From NCBI RefSeq assembly GCF_001940165.2, contig NZ_CP135162.1, positions 2,741,001 through 2,805,000 on the forward strand: a DNA stretch of 64,000 bases, in the 5' to 3' direction. The notes beneath the pieces are model-generated. The model did no database searches and was not told the origin of the DNA. It saw only the letters and a list, made by a program, of their open reading frames with translations. The translations under genes were made by a program, and so were the position numbers. This document shows positions 46,880 through 58,729 of the stretch, one piece after another (position 1 is the stretch's first letter; each line of letters opens with the position of its first letter). The DNA comes from Roseburia sp. 831b. GTDB lineage: Bacteria > Bacillota > Clostridia > Lachnospirales > Lachnospiraceae.

Positions 46880-46904
46880 GAAGAAAAGACCACAAATATG
46901 TGGC
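46880..46904 (-). terminator. Attenuator-like hairpin between rpmH and rnpA
   Basis: Minus strand GGCCACA-TAT-TTGTGGTC followed by TTTTCTT. It may lower rnpA expression relative to rpmH. Confidence 0.5.
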
Positions 46905-47048
46905 CTAAGCTGATAATTTCTTTCTACCTTTTAATCTTCTTGCAGCCAATACTTTTCTTCCGCCTGCTGTACTCATTCTACTTCTAAAACCGTGAACTTT
47001 AGATCTCTGTCTGTTCTTTGGTTGAAATGTCATTTTTCCCTTATGCAT
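46905..47048 (-). CDS. rpmH: 50S ribosomal protein L34
   Basis: 47 residues, not long enough for a usual ORF cutoff. [20 protein letters not shown] and [19 protein letters not shown] are the L34 sequence. GGAGG seven bases before the ATG at 47048 selects a start three to five residues longer (MHKGK) than the common MKMTFQP form. It begins the rpmH-rnpA-yidD-yidC-jag cluster, leftward from the origin. Confidence 0.97.
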   Translation of the reverse strand: MHKGKMTFQPKNRQRSKVHGFRSRMSTAGGRKVLAARRLKGRKKLSA

Positions 47049-47087
47049 AATTTCACCTCCTAATAAAGTTAAAAAACATCATTCTCA

Positions 47088-47116
47088 TTTATATCAAAAA
47101 AAACGCGCCAAGTCAA
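47088..47116 (-). promoter_or_regulatory. Promoter of rpmH
   Basis: Minus strand TTGACT (47111-47116), 17-base spacer, TATAAA (47088-47093), about 40 bases before the ATG. Confidence 0.7.
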
Positions 47117-47154
47117 GCAAAACCTGTACTTTTTTCTTATTTTCTAACATCTTC

Positions 47155-47701
47155 CATCTACTACCACTATATATATAATGAAGTAAATCTAACTTACCAT
47201 ATCTAGTGTGTAATTTTTCAACTGAAAAAAATTTTTGTCACTTTTCCACAAGCTACAAACCCAGTAATATCAACGTTTACATAAGTTATCCTCAATTTGT
47301 GGATAACTTGTGGATAAAAGTGGGATAATCCCTTTATAACTTGTTCAAAATGTGGTTAACTTATTGATTTTACTGGTCTATAACTCTTTTTCTTATCTTA
47401 ACATAAACTGTTTAAAACTATTTTTCAAGCTCATATTTTGCCCATACAGAAATTCTTTTTCCACAAGGCTAGTTGAAAGATACCCACAAAGTTTTCATTG
47501 CTTATTCGAGCAAAATAGTGTAGGATAAGGAGTGTGGGATTTTATACGATGCCCACAGTATATATTTTTAATTGTATAGTATCAGTGCCAGATACTGAAA
47601 AATCAGGCATTCTACCAATACCAAGGGGTTAGTTTCGAAAAAATTACTTACCCTTTATTTGTGTTAGATAGACATCAAAAGTTAGAAATCGGAGTATGAG
47701 A
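47155..47701. other. oriC: Origin of replication (oriC), part upstream of dnaA
   Basis: Gene-free stretch between divergent rpmH and dnaA. Two perfect DnaA boxes TGTGGATAA lie at 47298-47306 and 47309-47317; one-mismatch boxes are TTTTCCACA at 47242-47250 and 47457-47465, TTATCCTCA at 47286-47294 and TGTGGTTAA at 47351-47359. AT-rich tracts near 47160-47235 and 47560-47580 could unwind. This is the usual position of oriC in Firmicutes. Confidence 0.85.
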
Positions 47702-49078
47702 ATGGATAAGATTATCGAAAAATGGGATGAAATATTACAAACCGTGAAGACAGAACACGAGTTGAGTGATGTTTCTTTCGATACATGGCTAAAGCCGCTC
47801 AAAATATATAGCGTTCAGAATAATAAAGTCTATATATTAGTTTCAGAGGATCAACAGGTTGCACTTGGATATATTTCTAAGAAATATTACCTTCCTCTTA
47901 AAGTTGTCATTACTGAATTAACAGGAATTGATTATGAATTGGAATTTATTCTGCCGGAGCAGACAAGCTCAATTCCATCAAATAATGCTTCCCTTAAAAA
48001 AGAAACAACTGCAAGTAAAGCTGCGGTTTCTTTGAATGCAGAAAAATCAAACCTGAATCCAAACTATACATTCGAAACTTTTGTCGTTGGTAACAATAAC
48101 CGTTTTGCACAGTCCGCTTCCCTTGCAGTTGCGGAATCTCCGGGTGAAGCTTACAACCCTCTTTATATTTATGGAGGACCTGGACTTGGTAAAACCCACT
48201 TGATGCACTCCATCGGACACTTCATCTTAGAGCGCAATCCGAACGCAAAAGTTCTTTATGTTACATCGGAAGAATTTACAAATGAAGTAATTGATTCTAT
48301 CCGTAATGGTAATGCATCCGCGATGACCAAACTAAGAGATAAATATCGAACCATCGATGTTCTTATGGTCGATGACGTTCAGTTTATTATAGGAAAAGAA
48401 AGTACACAGGAAGAATTCTTCCACACTTTCAATGCACTGCATTCTGCCGGAAAGCAGATTATCTTAACTTCCGATAAACCTCCAAAAGATATGGAGACTT
48501 TGGAAGACCGAATCCGTTCCCGTTTCGAATGGGGTCTGATGGCTGACATCGGAACTCCTGATTATGAGACCCGAATGGCTATTTTGCGTAGAAATGTTGA
48601 AGCAGACAATATGAATTTAAGCGATGATATCCTAAATTACATCGCAACCAACATCAAATCCAATATCCGTGAACTTGAGGGAGCTTTGAACAAACTCCTT
48701 GCTTACTCGAACCTTGTCAAAACAGAGATTACCATGGATATTGCGATGAAGGAGCTCCAGAATATTATCATTCCGGACAAGCCAAGAGAGATAACACCTC
48801 AGCTGATTATTGAAGTGGTTTCGGAACATTTCCAGATTTCACTTGATCAGATGATTTCCAAAAATAGAAGTAATGAGATTGCAAGACCTAGACAGATTGC
48901 AATGTACCTTTGTAAAAATATGACCGATATTCCGCTCGATTCTATCGGTGCACTTTTAGGTGGACGAGATCACTCTACCATTATTCATGGTATTAAGAAG
49001 ATTTCCGATGAATACGAATCGAACGAAACAACCAGAAATCTGATTGAAACAATTAAGAAAAAGATTAACCCTAACTAA
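47702..49078 (+). CDS. dnaA: Chromosomal replication initiator DnaA
   Basis: About 458 residues. Domain I (1-85, with SFDTWLKPLKIYS), a variable linker (about 90-120), AAA+ domain III with GGPGLGKTHLMHSIG (Walker A) and LMVDDVQFI (Walker B), and domain IV with GGRDHSTIIHGIKKI, the DnaA-box recognition signature. GGAG seven bases before ATG 47702 selects this start over 47696. It leads the rightward cluster dnaA-dnaN-S4-recF-gyrB-gyrA. Confidence 0.97.
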   Translation: MDKIIEKWDEILQTVKTEHELSDVSFDTWLKPLKIYSVQNNKVYILVSEDQQVALGYISKKYYLPLKVVITELTGIDYELEFILPEQTSSIPSNNASLKKETTASKAAVSLNAEKSNLNPNYTFETFVVGNNNRFAQSASLAVAESPGEAYNPLYIYGGPGLGKTHLMHSIGHFILERNPNAKVLYVTSEEFTNEVIDSIRNGNASAMTKLRDKYRTIDVLMVDDVQFIIGKESTQEEFFHTFNALHSAGKQIILTSDKPPKDMETLEDRIRSRFEWGLMADIGTPDYETRMAILRRNVEADNMNLSDDILNYIATNIKSNIRELEGALNKLLAYSNLVKTEITMDIAMKELQNIIIPDKPREITPQLIIEVVSEHFQISLDQMISKNRSNEIARPRQIAMYLCKNMTDIPLDSIGALLGGRDHSTIIHGIKKISDEYESNETTRNLIETIKKKINPN

Positions 49079-49480
49079 TTATGCCCTTTTGCGCCCATAT
49101 CAGGCTCATAGAGAGCATTTTAAGGAGTTTTTGACGTTTTTTAATTATTCACATAAATATGTTTATAAACTGTTTAAAGCCTGTTTAAAGGCAGTTCAAA
49201 AACGGTGATTTTATCCTCATAGCATGTTGAGATGTCTTTTTAGGCACCGGTTCTTGTGGTTGACATAACATTTTTATTCACAAAGAATCCAAGTTGTTTC
49301 CGCAGGATTTTCACACAGTTATGAGACGAAAATTTTTGGACAAGCCCTTATGTTTAGCGGGTTTCAGAGGTTATGCACTTATAAACACCCTCTAAGAATA
49401 AGACTTTTAATTTTTTTTATTTTTATATTTATCTGGCTTCGCCCCGCCGTTGCCATTCACAGGAAGGAGTTATACACAAC
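49079..49480. other. dnaA-dnaN intergenic region with a second DnaA-box cluster
   Basis: Consensus boxes TTATTCACA at 49145-49153 and 49274-49282 and TTATACACA at 49470-49478, plus TTATGCACT (one mismatch) at 49371-49379. The last box overlaps the space between the dnaN ribosome site and its ATG. Together with the upstream cluster this fits a bipartite origin. Confidence 0.8.
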
Positions 49481-50593
49481 ATGAAACTTATCTGTTCTAA
49501 ATCAAATTTACTCCATGGTGTAAATATTGTTTCAAAAGCAGTTCCTACAAGAACGACCATGGCTATTTTAGAATGTATCTTAATTGATGCTTCTACAAAT
49601 GAAATCAAACTGACTGCAAATGATATGGAGTTAGGAATTGAAACAAAGATTGAAGGTGAAATCGTAGAACGAGGTGTGATTGCCTTGGATGCTAAGATTT
49701 TTTCTGAGATTGTTCGAAAATTACCAGATAGCGATGTTGTGATTGAAACAGATGCTTCTTTCAAAACAACGATTACTTGTGAAAAAGCGAAATTTAACAT
49801 TGTTGGAAAATCTGGAGAAGATTTTTCTTATATCCCTTACATTGAACGTAATGGTTCCATTAACGTATCGCAGTTCACGTTAAAAGAAGTGATTCGTCAG
49901 ACCATTTTTTCCATTGCTGACAATGACAATAACAAATTGATGACAGGTGAATTATTTGAAATCAATGAGAATGAGTTAAAAGTGGTTTCTTTGGATGGAC
50001 ACCGCATCTCCATTCGTAACATTGAATTAAAAAATAATTACGAACATAAAAAAGTGGTTGTTCCAGGAAAGACACTTCAGGAAGTCAGCAAGATTTTACC
50101 TGGAAGTGCCGAAGAAGAGGTTCACATTTTCCTAACAGACAATCATATTGTGTTTGAATTTGACCAGACAACGGTTGTTTCAAGACTGATTGAAGGCGAA
50201 TATTTCAAGATTGAGCAGATGTTATCTTCGGATTATGAGACAAAAGTGAAGATTAACAAGCGTGAGCTTTTGAACTGTATTGACCGAGCTACCCTTTTGG
50301 TAAAAGAGGGTGACAAGAAGCCAATCATCATGAATGTGACAGATGGAAACATGGAACTTAAGATTAATTCTTTCATTGGTTCCATGAATGAAGATATTGA
50401 TATTGCCAAGGAAGGAAAAGATATTCTGATTGGATTTAATCCAAAATTCTTTATCGATGCCTTAAGAGTCATCGATGAGGAAGAGATTTCTCTGTACATG
50501 GTGAACCCAAAAGCACCATGTTTCATCAAAGATGATGATGGAAAATTCATTTATTTGATTTTGCCGGTTAACTTTAATGCGGCTTCTAACTAG
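49481..50593 (+). CDS. dnaN: DNA polymerase III beta subunit (sliding clamp)
   Basis: 370 residues, three similar clamp domains. MKLICSKSNLLHGVNIVSKAV begins the family, and FNPKFFIDALRVIDEEEI and the terminal FIYLILPVNF are typical. The dimer rings DNA and tethers polymerase. GGAAGGAG lies 11 bases before ATG, with a DnaA box in between. Confidence 0.97.
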   Translation: MKLICSKSNLLHGVNIVSKAVPTRTTMAILECILIDASTNEIKLTANDMELGIETKIEGEIVERGVIALDAKIFSEIVRKLPDSDVVIETDASFKTTITCEKAKFNIVGKSGEDFSYIPYIERNGSINVSQFTLKEVIRQTIFSIADNDNNKLMTGELFEINENELKVVSLDGHRISIRNIELKNNYEHKKVVVPGKTLQEVSKILPGSAEEEVHIFLTDNHIVFEFDQTTVVSRLIEGEYFKIEQMLSSDYETKVKINKRELLNCIDRATLLVKEGDKKPIIMNVTDGNMELKINSFIGSMNEDIDIAKEGKDILIGFNPKFFIDALRVIDEEEISLYMVNPKAPCFIKDDDGKFIYLILPVNFNAASN

Positions 50594-50617
50594 GAGAATC
50601 AGAGAATAGGTGTAAAA

Positions 50618-50833
50618 ATGATAACAGTAGACATTCGAGAAGATGAAGAATTCATCAAATTAGGCCAGGCGCTGAAAAAAGCCGGATTAGTCGGTTCCGG
50701 GGTGGATGCCAAAATGGTAATTTTGGATGGACTTGTCACCGTAAACGGCGAAGTGGAAATGCAGCGTGGCAAAAAACTCTATGATGGAGATGTTGTTTCT
50801 TTTGATGGAGAAACAGTGGAAATTAAAAAATGA
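50618..50833 (+). CDS. yaaA: S4-domain protein YaaA
   Basis: 71 residues with a single S4-type RNA-binding domain (FIKLGQALKKAGLVGSG, VILDGLVTVNGEVEMQRGKKL given in parts). Position between dnaN and recF is the same as in Bacillus. RNA target unknown. Its stop overlaps the recF start (ATGA). Confidence 0.93.
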   Translation: MITVDIREDEEFIKLGQALKKAGLVGSGVDAKMVILDGLVTVNGEVEMQRGKKLYDGDVVSFDGETVEIKK

Positions 50834-51930
50834 TCATCAAATCAATGGAATTAAAGAATTTTCGAAATTACGAAGATTTAAAAATTTCGTTTGATGAGGG
50901 AACCAACATTTTGTTTGGTGACAACGCTCAGGGAAAAACGAATATTTTAGAGGCTGTTTACATGAGTGGAACGAGCAGATCCCATAAGGGGAGCAAGGAC
51001 AAAGAAATGATTCGTTTCGGTGAGCAGGAAGCACATATTCGTACCATTGTGGTGAAAAAAGAAAAAGAATACCAGATTGACATGCATTTGAAAAACAGTC
51101 GTTCGAAAGGCATTGCAATCAACCGGGTTCCAATTCGCAAAGCAAGTGAATTATTTGGAATTTTGAACATGGTATTTTTTTCACCGGAAGATTTGAATAT
51201 CATCAAAAATGGTCCCGCAGAGCGCAGAAAATTCTTAGATGCAGAGTTATGTCAACTAGATAAAATTTATCTGGCTGATTTGACAACATACAATAAATTG
51301 CTGAATCAGAGAAATAAGTTGTTAAAAGACATGGTTTTTCGGCCGGAATTAGGAGATACCCTTCCAATCTGGGACATGCAGCTTGTGGATGCCGGAAAAA
51401 AAATTATCCAGAGAAGAAGAAAATTCATCCAGGAATTAAATGAGATTGTGCATGAAATTCACTATAAGATTTCCGGGGGAAAAGAAGAACTGTTGCTTTC
51501 GTATGAACCGAATATTGACGACAGCTTTTTTGAGGATGAGCTATACCGGAGAAAAGAAAGAGACTTAAAGCTCTGCCAAACTTCGGTTGGGCCGCACCGG
51601 GATGATTTGAAATTTTCCATCCAGGGAGTCGATATAAGAAAGTTTGGTTCCCAGGGCCAGCAGAGGACATCGGCATTATCGCTGAAGTTATCGGAAATTG
51701 AGCTTGTGAGACAGTCGATTCACGAGACACCGATTCTGTTACTGGATGACGTGCTTTCCGAGCTGGACAGTAACCGCCAGAATTATCTGCTGAACAGCAT
51801 ACATGATACACAGACCATTATCACCTGTACCGGTCTGGATGAGTTTGTTAGAAACAGGTTTCAGATAAATAAAGTATTTGAAGTAATGAGTGGAAAAATA
51901 GTCGAAAAAGATTCGATGGATCAGGATTGA
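50830..51930 (+). CDS. recF: DNA replication and repair protein RecF
   Basis: 366 residues. SMC-like ATPase: LKNFRNYEDLKISF, Walker A GDNAQGKTNILEA, signature FGSQGQQRTSALSLKLSE and Walker B ILLLDDVLSELD. It loads RecA at gaps with RecO and RecR. Start overlaps the S4 gene by four bases, indicating translational coupling. Confidence 0.97.
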   Translation: MIIKSMELKNFRNYEDLKISFDEGTNILFGDNAQGKTNILEAVYMSGTSRSHKGSKDKEMIRFGEQEAHIRTIVVKKEKEYQIDMHLKNSRSKGIAINRVPIRKASELFGILNMVFFSPEDLNIIKNGPAERRKFLDAELCQLDKIYLADLTTYNKLLNQRNKLLKDMVFRPELGDTLPIWDMQLVDAGKKIIQRRRKFIQELNEIVHEIHYKISGGKEELLLSYEPNIDDSFFEDELYRRKERDLKLCQTSVGPHRDDLKFSIQGVDIRKFGSQGQQRTSALSLKLSEIELVRQSIHETPILLLDDVLSELDSNRQNYLLNSIHDTQTIITCTGLDEFVRNRFQINKVFEVMSGKIVEKDSMDQD

Positions 51931-51944
51931 CAGCAGGTTTTTAG

Positions 51945-53921
<1,977 letters not shown>

Positions 53922-54014
53922 AATCTACAAACAAATGTAGTTGTATTATAATTGGCAGATTGATTAAGATTGCAGTGATGTAATCGATTTTATGAGAATG
54001 GAGACAAGGAATAA

Positions 54015-56624
54015 ATGGATGACAAAATTTTTGATCAGATTCAGGACGTGGATCTGAAAAAAACAATGGAAACATCCTACATTAGTTACGCAATGAATGT
54101 TATTGCACAGCGTGCGTTACCGGATGTAAGAGACGGTTTGAAACCAGTACAGCGTCGAGTGCTGTTTTCCATGATTGAGTTGAACAATGGTCCGGACAAA
54201 CCACATCGTAAGTGTGCCCGTATCGTCGGAGATACCATGGGTAAATACCATCCACATGGTGATAGTTCCATCTATGGTGCATTGGTAAATATGGCACAGG
54301 ACTGGTCTACCCGTTATCCGCTTGTAGACGGTCATGGTAACTTTGGTTCTGTCGATGGTGATGGAGCCGCTGCGATGCGATACACAGAAGCGCGTCTGAG
54401 CAAGATTTCCATGGAAATGTTAGCGGACATCAACAAAGATACCGTTGATTTCATGCCAAACTTTGATGAGACCGAGAAGGAGCCAACGGTACTCCCATCC
54501 CGTTATCCAAACCTTTTGGTAAACGGAACAACCGGTATTGCAGTAGGTATGGCAACCAATATTCCGCCACATAACCTTCGTGAAATTATTAACGCAGTTG
54601 TAAAAATCATCGACAACCAGGTAGAAGAAAACCGTGAGACCGAGATGGAAGAACTGTTAGAAATCGTAAAAGGACCGGATTTTCCAACCGGTGCAACCAT
54701 TTTAGGAACTGCCGGAATCAATCAGGCATATCGTACCGGACGAGGAAAAATCCGTGTGCGTGCTGTTACCAATATTGAGCCAATGCAAAACGGCAAGAAC
54801 CGTATTGTGGTAACAGAGCTTCCATACATGGTAAATAAGGCAAAACTTGTAGAAAAAATTGCAGAACTTGTACGTGACAAGAAGATTGATGGAATTACAG
54901 ATCTACGAGACGAATCCAGTCGTCAGGGTATGCGAATCTGTATTGAATTGCGCCGTGATGTCAATCCAAATGTTGTATTAAATCTGCTTTACAAACATAC
55001 ACAGCTGCAGGATACGTTTGGCGTTATCATGTTAGCACTTGTGGACAATCAGCCAAAAGTGTTAAATCTCTATGAGATGCTGAATTATTATTTGATTCAT
55101 CAGAAAGACGTTGTCACTCGTAGAACCAAATACGATTTGAATAAAGCACAGGAGCGTGCCCACATTTTAGAGGGATTGCTTATTGCACTTGACAATATTG
55201 ATGAAGTCATCAACATCATCCGAAGCAGCCAGAATACACAGGAAGCAAAAACTCGTTTGATGGAGCGTTTCGCATTATCTGATGCGCAGTCCCAGGCAAT
55301 CGTAGATATGAGACTTCGTGCGTTGACCGGTTTGGAACGCGAGAAGTTAGAGACCGAATATGCAGAACTCATGGATCGTATCACAGAGTTAAAAGCAATC
55401 TTAGCAGATGAGAAGAAGCTGCTCGGTGTAATCCGTGAAGAAATTCTTGCAATCGCTGCAAAATACGGTGATGAGAGAAGAACTGCAATCGGATTTGATG
55501 AGTATGATATTACCATGGAAGACTTAATTCCGGTTACCAACACGGTTATCACCATGACAAAGCTTGGTTACATCAAGAGAATGAGTCTGGATAATTTCCA
55601 TGCACAGAACCGTGGCGGAAAAGGAATCAAAGGTATGGAGACCATCGAGGATGATTATATCGAGGATCTCTTCATGACAACTTCCCATCATTACCTGATG
55701 TTCTTTACCAATACCGGACGAGTTTATCGTATGAAAGCATACGAGATACCAGAAGCTGGAAGAACAGCACGTGGAACTGCAATCATCAACTTATTGCAGC
55801 TTCAGCCAGGAGAAAAAATATCCGCAGTCATTCCAATCAAGGAATATACACAGGGACATTTCCTTTTCATGGCAACTAAGAATGGTATTGTGAAGAAAAC
55901 ACCAATCACAGATTATGAAAATGTTCGTAAGACAGGTCTTGCCGCAATTACATTGCGTGACGATGACCAGTTAATCGAAGTGAAAAAGACAGATAACGAA
56001 CAGGATATCTTCTTAGTAACCAAATATGGTCAGTGTATCCGCTTCAATGAACAGGATGTAAGAAGTACCGGAAGAACCTCTATGGGTGTTATCGGTATGA
56101 ACCTTGCAGACGGCGACGAAGTTGTCGGTATGCAGATGGAATCACAGGGAGATTCCTTGATGATTGTATCGGAAAAAGGTCTTGGAAAATGTACGTTAAT
56201 TTCCGAATTTACAACCCAGAACCGTGGTGGTAAAGGTGTGAAATGTTACAAGATTACCGAGAAAACCGGAAACATTGTCGGTGTGAAATCTGTAAACAAA
56301 GATAACGAAGTTATGTTGATTACCACAGAAGGAATCATCATTCGTATCAAAGTTGCAGATACTGCCCTCTTAGGCCGTGTTACATCTGGTGTTAAACTGA
56401 TGAACTTAGCAGATGATGTAACTGTCGCAAGTATTGCAAAAGTCAGAGAAGATAAAACTCTGATGGAAGAAAGTGATGCGTCAGAACTGGTATCGGAAGA
56501 AGAGGAAGCTGCAAGTGTAGCTGAGGTAGCAAAGAAAACAGCGGAAGATTTACAAGAGACCGATGACGAACTCATGAAAGATCTTTTAGAACGCGCAGAA
56601 GCTGACAAAGAATCAGAAGAATAA
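54015..56624 (+). CDS. gyrA: DNA gyrase subunit A
   Basis: 869 residues. The breakage domain has [18 protein letters not shown] and the active Tyr in [12 protein letters not shown]; the beta-pinwheel C-terminal domain holds the GyrA box NRGGKGIKG and later repeats ([10 protein letters not shown]). An acidic tail (about 815-869) ends the protein. In the quinolone region the residue equivalent to E. coli Asp87 is Gly. It follows gyrB by 93 bases and ends at a terminator. Confidence 0.97.
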   Translation: MDDKIFDQIQDVDLKKTMETSYISYAMNVIAQRALPDVRDGLKPVQRRVLFSMIELNNGPDKPHRKCARIVGDTMGKYHPHGDSSIYGALVNMAQDWSTRYPLVDGHGNFGSVDGDGAAAMRYTEARLSKISMEMLADINKDTVDFMPNFDETEKEPTVLPSRYPNLLVNGTTGIAVGMATNIPPHNLREIINAVVKIIDNQVEENRETEMEELLEIVKGPDFPTGATILGTAGINQAYRTGRGKIRVRAVTNIEPMQNGKNRIVVTELPYMVNKAKLVEKIAELVRDKKIDGITDLRDESSRQGMRICIELRRDVNPNVVLNLLYKHTQLQDTFGVIMLALVDNQPKVLNLYEMLNYYLIHQKDVVTRRTKYDLNKAQERAHILEGLLIALDNIDEVINIIRSSQNTQEAKTRLMERFALSDAQSQAIVDMRLRALTGLEREKLETEYAELMDRITELKAILADEKKLLGVIREEILAIAAKYGDERRTAIGFDEYDITMEDLIPVTNTVITMTKLGYIKRMSLDNFHAQNRGGKGIKGMETIEDDYIEDLFMTTSHHYLMFFTNTGRVYRMKAYEIPEAGRTARGTAIINLLQLQPGEKISAVIPIKEYTQGHFLFMATKNGIVKKTPITDYENVRKTGLAAITLRDDDQLIEVKKTDNEQDIFLVTKYGQCIRFNEQDVRSTGRTSMGVIGMNLADGDEVVGMQMESQGDSLMIVSEKGLGKCTLISEFTTQNRGGKGVKCYKITEKTGNIVGVKSVNKDNEVMLITTEGIIIRIKVADTALLGRVTSGVKLMNLADDVTVASIAKVREDKTLMEESDASELVSEEEEAASVAEVAKKTAEDLQETDDELMKDLLERAEADKESEE

Positions 56625-56644
56625 ATTAAGGTTTACATAATTAT

Positions 56645-56681
56645 AAAAACCTGCCACATTTTTAACATGTGACAGGTTTTT
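56645..56681 (+). terminator. Terminator after gyrA
   Basis: AAAAACCTGCCACAT / ATGTGACAGGTTTTT with one mismatch and a seven-base loop, then T-rich sequence. Confidence 0.88.
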
Positions 56682-56791
56682 CCTTATATATAGTAGAAAA
56701 GAAAAAAAGGATTCCAAAAATAAATAGAATATTTTATAATACTTTTAAGATATGATATAGAAGAAAGACAAATGAAAAGTGAGGAAAAGAC

Positions 56792-57811
56792 ATGCCACAA
56801 AACTTTTATGAACTCGTATGGATCTTTATCATTTATGCATTTATAGGCTGGTGTACAGAAGTATCCTATGCCGCACTGGATCGGGGAATTTTTGTGAACC
56901 GGGGATTCTTAAATGGACCGTATTGTCCGGTTTATGGATGCGGTGTCACCATTGTCATTGCAGTACTGACGCCGCTAAAGGAAAATCTAATCATCTTATT
57001 TATTGGTTCGATTCTCTTAACCAGTGTTTTAGAGTACATAACCGGTTTTTTACTGGAAAAAGTTTTTCATAATAAATGGTGGGATTACTCCGATAAGCCA
57101 TTCAACCTGCATGGGTATGTATGCTTGAAATTTTCGATTTATTGGGGACTTGCCTGTACGTTTGTCATGGATGTGGTGCATCCGATTATCTACAAGGCAA
57201 TCACGGTGGTTCCGTTTAAAGTCGGAGTCGTCATTTTGTGTGTGATTATGACAGCATTTGCAGTAGACCTTTGTGTGACGGTGACAACCATTTTGAAGTT
57301 CAACAAGCAGTTGAAGCTACTGAATGAAGTTGCCGGCCAGATTCACAAGTTGTCCGATGAAATCGGCGAGGGCATTTATCAGAATGTAAATATGGTTGTA
57401 GAAAAGTCAGAAGAGTTCCAGGAGAACCATGCTGACATTGTAGAAAAATTAACAGAGACAAAAGAAAAAATTACAGATTTTCCATCCAATACCAAAGCTG
57501 CAATTACAGAGAAAACAGATAACATGAAGCTTGTGCTTGCAGAAAATTATATGGAAGCCAAGAGCGAATTTGAAGCAAGAAAAGATAACTTTACCGAAAA
57601 GGCAGAGAACTTGAGCGATTCTGTAAAAGAGAAGTTAAGACAGCGTGAAGAATTAAATAAAAAATATCAGGAATTGTTGGAGAAGAAAGACAAAGGAATC
57701 CGCCGTCTGGTAAAGGCATTCCCGGATATGAAACCAAGAGAGAATAAAGAAACTTTAGTAAAATTAAGAAATTACTGGAAAGAAAAAGAAGAAGAGAAAA
57801 AACAAAAATAA
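56792..57811 (+). CDS. CmpB-type putative ABC transporter permease with coiled-coil tail
   Basis: 339 residues. Residues 1-175 hold about five membrane helices with IYAFIGWCTEVSYAALDRG, GFLNGPYCPVYGCGV and HNKWWDYSDKPFNLHGYVCL, the pattern of the PF06541 family labelled putative ABC transporter permease. Residues 180-335 form a long charged coiled coil (KLTETKEKITDF, KEKLRQREELNKKYQELLEKK). No ATPase partner is adjacent, so the transport label is doubtful. It precedes the fumarase alpha gene by 11 bases and could share its transcript. Confidence 0.82.
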   Translation: MPQNFYELVWIFIIYAFIGWCTEVSYAALDRGIFVNRGFLNGPYCPVYGCGVTIVIAVLTPLKENLIILFIGSILLTSVLEYITGFLLEKVFHNKWWDYSDKPFNLHGYVCLKFSIYWGLACTFVMDVVHPIIYKAITVVPFKVGVVILCVIMTAFAVDLCVTVTTILKFNKQLKLLNEVAGQIHKLSDEIGEGIYQNVNMVVEKSEEFQENHADIVEKLTETKEKITDFPSNTKAAITEKTDNMKLVLAENYMEAKSEFEARKDNFTEKAENLSDSVKEKLRQREELNKKYQELLEKKDKGIRRLVKAFPDMKPRENKETLVKLRNYWKEKEEEKKQK

Positions 57812-57822
57812 GGAGAAAGCAG

Positions 57823-58665
57823 ATGCGAACCATAAAGACAAGCGAGATTACAAAGAACATCAAAGAAATGTGTATTGAGGCAAATCATTATCTTTCCAGT
57901 GATATGGATGAGGCAATGAAACATGCGGTAAAGACAGAAGAATCGGAACTTGGAAAAAAGATTTTAAATCAGCTCCAGGACAATTTGAAAATTGCAGATG
58001 AAGAGATGATTCCAATCTGTCAGGATACCGGAATGGCGGTTGTTTTCTTGGAAATTGGGCAGGATGTCCATTTTGAAGGAGATTTGTTGGAAGATGCTGT
58101 GAACGAAGGTGTCCGTCAGGGATATATCGAAGGTTTCTTAAGAAAATCCGTTGTAAAAGATCCATTGATTCGTGAAAATACAAAAGATAACACGCCGGCA
58201 GTCATTCATTATTCCATTGTTGCCGGTGATCAGGTAAAAATTACATTTGCACCAAAAGGATTCGGCAGCGAAAACATGAGCCGCGTGTTTATGTTAAAGC
58301 CAGCAGATGGAATCGAAGGTGTTAAAAATGCAATTCTCACAGCCGTAAAAGATGCAGGTCCGAATGCCTGTCCACCGATGGTAGTCGGTGTTGGAGTTGG
58401 TGGCACTTTTGAAAAGTGTGCAATTTTAGCAAAACAGGCACTTACCAGACCGGTCAATGAACACTCCACAATTCCATATGTCAAAGATTTGGAATGTGAA
58501 ATGTTAGAGAAAATCAATCAGTTGGGAATCGGTCCGGGAGGACTCGGTGGAACCACAACTGCACTTGCAGTGAATATCAATACTTATCCGACCCACATTG
58601 CAGGGCTTCCGGTAGCAATCAATATTTGCTGCCATGTAAACCGGCATGTAGTACGTGAAATTTAA
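57823..58665 (+). CDS. Fumarate hydratase alpha subunit (Fe-S, class I)
   Basis: 280 residues. PICQDTGMAVVF and GPNACPPMVVGVGVGGTFEKCA carry two of the three cysteines expected to bind the 4Fe-4S cluster (a third Cys is in NICCHVNRH near the end). Reaction: fumarate to malate; a tartrate dehydratase is the main alternative. Class I two-subunit enzymes need a beta partner, here found 2.8 kb away at 61473 on the same strand. Confidence 0.92.
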   Translation: MRTIKTSEITKNIKEMCIEANHYLSSDMDEAMKHAVKTEESELGKKILNQLQDNLKIADEEMIPICQDTGMAVVFLEIGQDVHFEGDLLEDAVNEGVRQGYIEGFLRKSVVKDPLIRENTKDNTPAVIHYSIVAGDQVKITFAPKGFGSENMSRVFMLKPADGIEGVKNAILTAVKDAGPNACPPMVVGVGVGGTFEKCAILAKQALTRPVNEHSTIPYVKDLECEMLEKINQLGIGPGGLGGTTTALAVNINTYPTHIAGLPVAINICCHVNRHVVREI

Positions 58666-58679
58666 CTACAAATATAATT

Positions 58680-58726
58680 AAACTCCGAGACAACCGGAAA
58701 ATAATCCGGCTGTGTTCGGAGTTTTG
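58680..58726. terminator. Bidirectional terminator between fumarase alpha and anti-sigma gene
   Basis: AAACTCCGA / TCGGAGTTT outer stem and CCGG / CCGG inner stem; ends with T-run on the plus strand and A-run on the other. Confidence 0.82.
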
Positions 58727-58729
58727 TCA

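Noticed and set aside
57823-58665. Fumarase alpha as an orphan pseudogene
   Set aside because: Full length with its cysteines, and a complete beta subunit gene exists at 61473.
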